Positions 55,673-64,000 of a stretch of 64,000 bases of DNA are shown in pieces. The DNA lies in contig CP142452.1 in assembly GCA_038049695.1 (NCBI GenBank), forward strand, positions 53,464,501 to 53,528,500, read 5' to 3'. Origin of the DNA: Cinnamomum chago. Taxonomy: Eukaryota; Streptophyta; Magnoliopsida; Laurales; Lauraceae. The position numbers and the translations under genes are program-made. The first letter of the stretch is position 1. Each line of letters opens with the position of its first letter. Below the pieces are notes generated by a model that was not told the DNA's origin, made no database searches, and saw nothing but the letters and a program-made list of their open reading frames with translations.

Positions 55673-57550
55673 TAAACAGCCCTCACAAAAGGGCCCAAGC
55701 ACCAACCCTCCCCCGAAGAGCACAATAATAAAAACTCTCACCAATTTCTGAAGCTTCCTTCTCAATGTCTATACGTTTATCATAATTACGTTAACTACAA
55801 AGATTTAGTAATTTGTCACGCCCTCACCCCGTATGTTTCCTTTGGATTTTGCCTTCTCTATCCTTGTCCAACAACCCTTTTACAAAGAGTCACACATTAA
55901 CATCTTTACCTATAAGGAACCCCTATAGTCCTGCTTTGCCAACCCTTCAACATATGCTCTTTGCTCCTTTAATCATAAGCACAATTATCAATTAATGACA
56001 TTGTATCACTACAAACTCCACTTCCATTAGCTTCAGGTTTCCAAGAAATATTATACTCACTGCTAACTTGGTCAGCCCAACTCATACCAGCAGTTTGGCA
56101 CACGTATTTCCTTCCAAAGACGAAGGAAACCCATGCTCACTGTGATCTGTCTGAATCATCTTTCCTTCCATAAATTGCTTGACAATAGAATTTTTGTTCT
56201 TTTTTTCAGAGCCTTTCCCACCATAGATTTTCTAAGATCCTACACTTCTTCCAACAGAACCATTGCTGAAGTCTATATACAACTCAATAGGAGTTGATCT
56301 CTGATGCTATGGCAATATTATTGACTTTCCCTTCATCAAGAAATATTTGGAATGATCAACCAATTGGGTTAGACTCGCCCATTCTAATCCAAGCATTGTC
56401 TCAAAATTACTAAATTGCATATCAACCTTCAAAGGACTTAATTCAATGGCCCATTGGATACCCTGAAAAGTCCCACTACCAAGAAAATATTAGGAACACA
56501 AGTATAGGGAGTTTGAATGGCTTCATTCTCTTTCAGCAATCATCTATTTCTCACATGTTACCGCAGTTACCTTTATTTATTTTTATTTTTTTTTTCTTGA
56601 ATAGGGCAGGAAGATTTCGAAATGAAAAGTATCAAACTCAGAAAGTCCCAACAGCCAACATGTGTAGTCCTTCCTATTAAAGCCTGCTTCTCGAACAAAT
56701 ATTTGCAAGTATCCATCAGAGCAACCAGAGTAACAGGATAGGAGTGGATGTAGTGAGTACTGACAAAGCTTCTAGGGAGCCCAAACGACAATGAACCTCA
56801 TGTAACAGGGGCTTCCCTATGTGTGAATAGTGAGTTCCATGGCCATGTTGATTTCCATATTGTACAGGGAAGTCCTTCTGCCATTTAACAACATGGTTGC
56901 CTATCAGCCTATGCCATTCACTTGTTGCAAATCCTTACCCCAATCATCTCATCTGTTCTAAATTAGACTGCATATGTTGGTATTGAAACCCACTATTTAT
57001 GTGAAAAGATGGATCTCCAACTTCTGTGGATAGTTATGGAACACCATTTCACATGAGATTTCTACCTTGAATGCAAAATCCAGAGATGGGCTCCCAATAT
57101 TGACTATAGTACCATCACGTTCTTCCTTGGTCGCCCAAGTCAAACAAGAGTAGCTTCTTTCACATCCAGCACAAGATTTCCATTGCTTTTTACAACAGAA
57201 TGCTCTACACTTAACTCGAACCTCGAGAATGGACTCATCCACTTCCACACAGTTATGCTTATATCTGCAGTTTATATGGTTGCAAAGAGAGGATTCTGAT
57301 TCTAGCAGATTCCCCAGCTATATTGGAAATTGACACATCATCAATCCCTAAAATTGGCGCAAGGCATGATTCTATAATCAATAGTCTCCATCAACTCCTT
57401 AGCCCAAGCATGCAAATGGATTCCTTGAAGCTGAACCATTAAAGACTTGGGCACCTGACCTTACACCTCCATCCAACATTGTAAGTGCCAGGTTGGCCCG
57501 TCTTACACATTTGTCACCCTAGAGAGTCTTTGTCCACGTAACAAGGCGAA
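55673..57550 (-). pseudogene. Unidentified decayed coding remnants
   Basis: Short minus-strand frames read like protein, for example GIHLHAWAKELMETID (57400), RVKCRAFCCKKQWKSC (57200), SEWHRLIGNHVVKWQKDF (56900) and LEWASLTQLVDHSKYF (56380). The first resembles the DUF4283 region of LINE ORF1 proteins, but weakly. No start, splice site or intact domain can be supported. Confidence 0.3.
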
Positions 57551-57559
57551 TTTAATGTC

Positions 57560-58490
57560 CACGTTCACAGGTGTGGAATTTGTGAACTCTTTCTTCACTA
57601 ATGATGGCAGATACCCTTTGCTGCGACAAGAACAAGACAATCGTCTCATTAAAGATTTCTGGCACAGGGCCAAGAAAATTAAATATCAAACCACTTGTAA
57701 CAGTGTTGAAATTGGTAGATACCAACGTGAAGCCCACATGGGCCATGTATATGATGCAATGGATTGGGCAAAGTTTGCCATGGAGAGGAGATCAAAAGAA
57801 AAATAGGGATCACACAACAAAAGGCTGTGGAAAATTATTAACCATAGATGGAACAATCAGTTACATCAAGATATACATTCCATGTCTAAATTTGGTTTTC
57901 AATATTTAAATTTAATAAATAGTTATTTGTTTAGACTTTAGACTTTATGCATTGCAAAATGGATATCAACTGATCATGCAGCATACTTCTTAAGTGATAA
58001 ATCCATCATGAAACTATAGCAAAAAATTCGCCAACGTGAGTTAGTATTTCGAGGCTGTAGAAATACCGTCGAGACCATGGAAAGAAACAATCTAAAACAA
58101 ATTGAGATTCCTACAGAGGTAAGATGGTTTACATGATTGCATGCTTGATTATCAGTCTTACGAGGTAACAATTAATAAATTTCAGTTATATTATTTTTAG
58201 AAAGTTTTTTTTTTTTTTGAAATTTTTTCTTTTAATTTCAATTTTAACTTTTCTAGGTGAGAAATTATAAAGGCTCGTTTGGGAGTTTTGTTTTAGATAT
58301 TTCCAAATTATCTCATACAAGGATGGACCTGGATAATTATGTACTATTTTTTCTTTGTTATACAAAAAATTTTAATGATTTTAAATTTTCCTGAACCAAT
58401 TTATACTTTGCTTTTTAAGTATAGTTAAATGGTGGACAAACTTTGGCAATGATACTCCCGATCTTAGGAATTTGGCAAGAAAATTTTAGA
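57560..58490 (+). pseudogene. Decayed hAT transposase fragment
   Basis: Pieces in changing frames: VYDAMDWAKFAMERR, KIINHRWNNQLHQDIHS and TNFGNDTPDLRNLARKIL. They parallel IYEAMDRAKQTI, IIDARWNDQLHHPLH and MNFGESTPHLRRAAIRIL in the hAT transposase at 61600-62700, so this is an older relative of the DUF659-type hAT. Its right end meets hAT element D at 58583. Confidence 0.8.
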
Positions 58491-59054
58491 GCCAAATAGC
58501 ATCTTCATCAAGGCAAAAATAAATAAATAAGTAAAAAATAAAAATAAAAAATTGGAGCATATTCAATTTGATCCATACAAAGCATGGATGTACATATCGG
58601 CCGCTACGCATATCGGCCGTGGCGGCCAATACCGCCACGCTACAGCAGCTGTGGCGGGTATCGCACCCCGTAGCGGCCGCCGCCACGCTACATTGCGTGT
58701 GGGGGGTATTTCACCCCCCAGCCGACCCTAGCCTTTCGTTTTCACACTTTTTATCTTCTTCTTGTCTCTTTTGCTGTTGTAAAAGCCTCCCAACTCCATA
58801 AGTATCAAACTATTTTCAAGATTTTACTACAAGACTGTACAAGTGAAGTAACATCAAATTCTAAGGAATCAAACACAAACAACTACAAGATCCAAGCTTC
58901 CATTCCATCTAGGTATGTTTATCTTTTGGATTTTTTTCTAGTCTTTTAACTTTTGAGAACATCTATAATCTATTCGTCTCTTTCTAAGAGTCTAAGTACT
59001 ATAAAATGTTTCCTTGTCTTGTAAAATGATCAGATCCATGTTTCCCTTTCATCA

Positions 59055-59880
59055 TGCACACTTTTTTTTTCTCTATTTTTTATTTTCGAATTTATTTATT
59101 TTTTGAAAAAAAAAATGTGAATACTCATGGACAACCTATGAAACCAGTTGGAAATTGCTTGTAAATGATAGATCTATGTTAACCATAGATCAATCCATCA
59201 CATTTTGAATGTTTATTGATTTTTCTCTATTTTTTATTTTCGGATTTATTTATTTTTTGAAAAAAAAATGTGAATACCCTTGGCCAACCCATGAAACCAC
59301 TTGGAAATTGCTTTTAAATGATAGATCTATGTTTCCCATAGATCAATCCATCACATTTCGAATGTTTATTGATTTTTCTCTATTTTTTATTTTCGGATTT
59401 ATTTATTTTTTGAAAAAAAAATGTGAATACTCTTGGCCAACCCATGAAACCACTTAGAAATTGCTTTTAAATGATAGATCTACGTTTCCCATAGATCAAT
59501 CCATCACATTTCGAATGTTTATTGATTTTTCTCTATTTTTTATTTTCGGATTTATTTATTTTTTGAAAAAAAAATGTGAATACTCTTGGACAACCCATGA
59601 AACCACTTGGAAATTGCTTGTAAATGATAGATCTATGTTTCCCATAAATCAATCCATCACATTTTGAATGTTTATTGATTTTTCTCTATTTTTTATTTTC
59701 GGATTTATTTATTTTTTGAAAAAACAATGTGAATACTCATGGACAACCCATGAAACCACTTGGAAATTTCTTGTAAATGATAGATCTATGTTTCCCATAA
59801 ATCAATCCATCACATTTTGAATGTTTATTGAGTTTTCTCTATTTTTTAATTTCGGATTTATTTATTTTTTGAAAAAATAA
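59055..59880 (+). repeat. 152-153 bp tandem repeat, about five copies
   Basis: The marker GAATGTTTATTGA recurs at 59208, 59360, 59513, 59666 and 59819. Three or so more diverged units run on to about 60300. Each unit ends with a TTTTCGGATTTATTTATTT block and A run. It lies in the 5' region of hAT element D. Confidence 0.95.
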
Positions 59881-60381
59881 TAATTTTTAATATTTGAATA
59901 CCTATCAAATGTCTTGAAAATGGTTCCAATATTTGAGATTTATGTTTTCCATAGATCATTCCAATATATATTGCTTGTTTTTTTTTAATTGTTTAATTTT
60001 TTTAATTTCAGATTTTAGTTATTTTTTGGAAAAAAAAATATTTTTAATAATGAAATGCCAATCAAATGTATTGAAAAATGCTCCTAAATGTTATATCAAA
60101 TGTATCCGAAAATATGTTAATATCTATCCAACATATCTTTGTCTTTTCCTATTCTATTTTATTTTCTTATTTTCGGATTTTTCAAATTTTTGAAAAAAAT
60201 GATACTTTAAGTAATGAAATACCAATTAAATGTCAAGAGAATGATTCCTAAGCGTTAGATATATGTTTCCTCTAACATATTTCTTTGTTTTTTAATTTTT
60301 AACATACTACTTGTTCATATTTATAGCCAGCCACGTATTCGGTCTATTTGTCTTTGGCTCTTTGCCAATTGATAAGTTAAA

Positions 60382-60970
60382 ATGCCTCATGATACTGATC
60401 TTGCATGGAGCTTTGGTGAGGCAGTTGAGAATAATAGGTTGAAAATCAAATACAAGTTTTGTAGGAAAGTGACCAATGGAGGCATTACAAGATTCAAGCA
60501 CCACTTTGGCCACATTTCTGGCAATGTTGCTGGCTGTACCGAAGTACCAAGGAAAGTCAGGGAACAAATAAAAGTTTTGGTTGGCCAAAACAAAGCTAGA
60601 AAAGTATTAGATAAAAGAAAAGAGGCGGCAAGATGTTGATGCTGCCCGCTATTATGTATTTGGGGATGAATACTTTGATGAGGAAGATGCATATATGGAC
60701 GCTGCACGCCGAGCATCCATCATGAGTCAACAAGACGACCATGAACGTCGTGCATTTGCTGGAAGCAAATATTATGATGCACGGGGCTCATCTACTACTG
60801 TGCCAAGCAGGGGTAAGGGCATTGCGAAGTCCATGCGCAGGACATTTAGCACCCGAGAACGGGATGTTGATGTAGAAATTATCTCTACCCGAAGAGCAGT
60901 TTCTCCCCCTATTGATCATCTAGCACATAGAAAAGAGGGAGTTAAACAACCAAAAAATCTAATGTTGTGA
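60382..60970 (+). pseudogene. hAT element D transposase, BED finger and linker
   Basis: The start ATG at 60382 begins MPHDTDLAWSFGEAVENN. The BED-type finger reads YKFCRKVTNGGITRFKHHF with a downstream GNVAGC; the first expected Cys is Tyr. An acidic linker (FGDEYFDEEDAYMDAARRAS) follows in a shifted frame from about 60630. A second shift near 60950 leads to the DUF659 domain. Confidence 0.82.
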
Positions 60971-61552
60971 AACGGGTAATGAAGGCTGCAAGAGATAGAT
61001 TGGCCAAAGCTACAGCAAAATGGCTAATTCACAAGAACATACCACCTACAGCAGTAGATTCCCCATATTATCAAACTATTCTTGATGTTGCCGCCGAAGC
61101 TGGGCAAGGTATACAGGCGCCCTCTGTATATGATGTGGGCACTAAATATCTTGAAGAAGAATATATAGAAAAAAAGGCTTGGGTGGAAAAGTTTAGGCCC
61201 ACGTGGGAACAGAATGGTGTCACCATCATGTGTGACGGGTAGACCAGCGGCACCTAAACACAATTAATAAATTTTTTGGTGTATTCAGTCGCTGGGACAG
61301 TCTTTGTGAAGTCCATTGAAGCAATTGAACATAGACGAACAACCACATATATATACTCTTATGGATAAAGTTGTAAAGAGGGTGGGAGAGGAGCATATTG
61401 TACAGATTGTTACACATAATGGTGCCAATTTCAAGGCAGCAGCTTTGAAGTTAATGGATAAGATGACCCATTTATTCTGGACCCCATGTGCAGCACACTG
61501 CATAGATCTCAACTTGGAAGAGATTGGAAGGAGACAAAAGTGGCTTCATTGA
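60967..61552 (+). pseudogene. hAT element D transposase, DUF659 domain
   Basis: KWLIHKNIPPTAVDSPYYQT, VTIMCDG then a TAG in place of Trp, LINFLVYSVAGTVFVKSI, and after a frame change near 61312 the block HLFWTPCAAHCIDLNLE. This is the catalytic N-terminal part of DUF659 hAT transposases. TAG at 61240, TAA at 61252 and the frame change abolish it. Confidence 0.85.
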
Positions 61553-61599
61553 TCAAGGCATGTAGAAGAATTACAAGATTTATATATGATCATTCATAG

Positions 61600-62467
61600 G
61601 TGTTAAGCTTGATGAAAAGATACACAAATAACAATGCCTTGCTGCGGCCAGGATTAACTAGGTTTGCAACCCATTTTCTGGCTATGGAAAGCCTTGTAAG
61701 GTTTAGAACGGAGCTCATTCAAATGTTTGCATCAGAAGAATGGCTTCGATCGAAATGGGGCAATGCAACTAGTGGTCCGGAGTTTGAAGTCCCGAACCTG
61801 AAGAAGGACAATAAATTTTGGAAGAAAGTGGGGAAGGTATTAAAGGTTTTTGAGCCTTTAGTTAAACTGTTGCGGCTTGTAGATGGTGATGACAAGCCGA
61901 CAATGTGCTTTATATATGAAGCAATGGATCGGGCAAAGCAAACCATTATGGAAAATGTTAGATATCACGAGAAATATATAAAAATTATTGATGCCCGTTG
62001 GAACGATCAGTTGCACCATCCATTGCATGTTGCAGGTAATTAATATATATATATCTTTGAATTTGACACTCTTTTGTTTTCCTAACTAAGGTATTTATTA
62101 TCCCGTTCGCTCACAATACATTCTACATATTTAGAATGTAGGTTATTTTTTGAATCCCGAATTCTATTACCGCAATGTCGAACTACACACCAAAGCAATA
62201 GATACGGACTTACGGGTAGGATTACGGGAGGTATTGAAAAGATTGTTAAATCCAGATGACCAAATTGATGCCATACAAGAGGTGAGTGGGTGGTTACTGA
62301 AGAGAATTTAATTATGCTGCCAAGTGCCAAGTGCCAATTGTCATACGTGTTGTAGGGGTTTCCGGACTTATATCTAATTTTCACATTGTAGATATCTATG
62401 TATACACAAAGGAGAGGAACCTTTGCTGACCCTCTCATGATACGATCGATTGGAAGAATGCCACCTG
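61600..62467 (+). pseudogene. hAT element D transposase, middle exons
   Basis: Exon to 62035 encodes LRPGLTRFATHFLAMESL, FEPLVKLLRLVDGDDKPTM and RWNDQLHHPLHVAG. Exons 62142-62281 (YFLNPEFYYRN) and 62392-62467 (RRGTFADPLMIRS) follow with intact GT-AG introns and matching phase. This part is undamaged. Confidence 0.83.
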
Positions 62468-62590
62468 GTATGACTATGAACAAAAGACCCCACCTAGTAA
62501 TCTTGAATCTTGATCTATTTATCGTAATTGATTAGAAGGACTTGAGGGTTACAAATATCTAACTTTCTTTATTTATTTTTTGCATTTCAG

Positions 62591-63640
62591 CTGATTGGTG
62601 GATGAATTTTGGAGAGAGTACTCCACATCTAAGGAGAGCGGCTATTCGCATCCTTAGTCAAACTACAACATCTTCCAACTGTGAGAGAAATTGGAGCACT
62701 TTCTCTTTGATCCACACGAAGGCAAGGAATCGGCTTACCATGCAGAAACTCAACAAGTTTGTATATTGTCATTACAATCTGAAACAGAACTAGGGAGAGA
62801 AGGGCAAGGGATGATCCTGCTTATTGTCTTATTAATTTGGATAACATATTCAAAGAGGACGATCCCTTACTCCCATGGCTAGTCAAGATAGAGGATCCAC
62901 TGCTAGATTCAGATCCGGGGTTTCAGGAAACGGGTCAAGAGTTGATAGATGAAGATATGGGTGAGGCATCTGCAGAAGGTCAGCCACCTCAGGGAGAAGG
63001 TACCAGTAGGACTAGGAGGAGTGGGAAAGAACCTACTCATATTGGATCTTCTGAGAAAGCTTGTTCCACCACCGTCTCTTCAAGTAGCCATGATGGAGGA
63101 GATGGAGGAGGAGACAGTGGGACAGGTCGTACTAGTGAATACTATCAACATGATGAAGACGATGCCGTTCCTGTAGAGGAAGTGCAGGAGTTACCTCCAT
63201 CTAGAAGATTTGATCCAAGCCGTGGTTATCAACGGTGCCGAAGAGATTCACCACCTAGGGCTGGAGGTAGTAATGAGCAAGGAAATATGGGTGGAGATGT
63301 TGGAGGACAACAAGCAGCATCATGGACTGATTCGTGGAACCCTAGTTACAGTGGACAAGGACCCTCACAGTATTTTCCATATTATCAAGTACAACAAGGA
63401 GAAGAACAGTCTTCAGCTTCAGGGTCCTACTCAAATGGATATGGTGACTATGGTGAAACGCAATATGGTAGATATCCACCTCCACCTCCTCCAAGTTCCT
63501 ATGATGCGGCTGCCTTCTTTGGATTTGTGGATCCCAATGCTCATCAATATCAAATTCAATATGGTGCCAATAGAAATGATAACACTGATGGGGATGAGGA
63601 TAACCATAGCGCCTTGAATCTTGGTAAACATTCCTTTTTG
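62591..63640 (+). pseudogene. hAT element D transposase, dimerisation domain and low-complexity tail
   Basis: From acceptor TTTCAG: ADWWMNFGESTPHLRRAAIR, SSNCERNWSTFSLIHTKARN and LNKFVYCHYNLK, the hAT dimerisation domain. A frame change near 62785 leads to INLDNIFKEDDPLLPW. A long tail rich in Gly, Ser, Gln, Tyr and Pro follows, including YPPPPPPSSYDAAAFFGF. The tail looks disordered and prion-like. The extra length after the dimerisation domain is notable but DUF659 elements often have acidic, Gly-rich tails. Confidence 0.82.
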
Positions 63641-64000
63641 GTGGTGATTAAGGTATTCTTATTTCCTTCACTAACTCTCTACTCTGTCATTTCTAAATTG
63701 GTATTGAATGTTGATTGTTGATTACTTCATAGTTCATTCACTTGATTGAATTTGAACCTTGAATGTTGAAGTATTGATATTTGATTGTTCAATGTTCACT
63801 AATGACCTAACTCTTAAGCCTCATGCCTTTATTTCATGTTCTAGTTTTTATTTTTTTATTTTTTTTATGAGCTTTTCATTACTTTCTAAGTTATCATGAT
63901 TAAGAAACATGAATACATGTGAAAAAACTAATCATTACTATTATTTTCTATTTATATAGCTATATAGGACCTCATATATTGAGGGCACCACTACACCCCC

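Larger units (their letters stand above)
58583..64000 (+). mobile_element. hAT element D, near full length, right end beyond window
   Basis: Left end CATGGATGTACATATCGGCC and a subterminal zone dense in GCGGCCGCTACG-like motifs. The left 8-bp flank is ATACAAAG (58575-58582). The last 120 bp of the window, reversed, match 4815-4925 of the 1.4-kb element at 4609, so the right end should lie about 200 bp past 64000. It carries tandem repeats and a DUF659-type transposase. Confidence 0.85.

Noticed and set aside
59209..59667. Repeated Phe-rich frames that look like a repeat protein
   Set aside because: They are translations of the 153-bp tandem repeat. The frame breaks in outer units and the codons are AT-driven. 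Kept only as a finding.
1..64000. CRISPR arrays, bacterial operons, Shine-Dalgarno sites, tRNA and rRNA genes
   Set aside because: The window is plant nuclear DNA. No spaced identical repeats or RNA gene signatures were seen by eye; a tRNA scan was not possible.

Overview
This is plant nuclear DNA, almost certainly from a flowering plant with a large, repeat-rich genome. The evidence is split genes with GT-AG introns, Ty1/copia, Ty3/gypsy, RTE and L1 retroelements, hAT and PIF/Harbinger DNA transposons, and a caulimovirid-like endogenous pararetrovirus. The species cannot be named from sequence. Long introns packed with transposons would suit a magnoliid or similar lineage, but that is inference.

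The only host gene I can support lies on the minus strand. It is a NOC1/MAK21 (CEBPZ-like; Arabidopsis SLOW WALKER2) ribosome-biogenesis gene. Four consecutive exons (50590-50709, 44552-44627, 14090-14158, 13701-13820) join in frame with good splice sites and give 128 contiguous codons. They are spread over 37 kb because one intron is 30.4 kb and another about 6 kb. The 5' exons (above 50.7 kb or beyond 64 kb) and the 3' exons (below 13.7 kb or left of the window) were not found.

Layout. 1-2510: 3' part of a decayed copia element. 2511-12110: minus-strand endogenous pararetrovirus remnant, split by a complete 7.3-kb copia element (2829-10150, target duplication GAATT). That copia itself holds two hAT-type insertions (3306-3659 and 4609-6014). 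13.7-14.2 kb: two host exons. 14.2-44.5 kb: the giant intron. It holds a hAT MITE, an RTE LINE tail, an L1 LINE split by a hAT element that is itself split by a Harbinger element (16258-24935), a third copia (25868-31346), a solo LTR (33401-35077), an RTE LINE split by gypsy sequence with inverted LTRs (37853-41830), and a gypsy LTR (42063-44228). 44.6-50.6 kb: a second large intron with two non-autonomous hAT elements. 50.7-58.5 kb: a 5'-truncated L1 with 15-bp target duplications, tandem repeats, LTR debris and a decayed hAT transposase. 58583-64000: most of a full-length but broken hAT element, the apparent parent of the 1.4-kb derivatives at 4609 and 47241.

Every transposon gene carries frameshifts, stops or lost catalytic residues. 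The layout is best read as layered insertion into the introns and flanks of one housekeeping gene. Insertion boundaries were defined from target-site duplications and terminal repeats read by eye.
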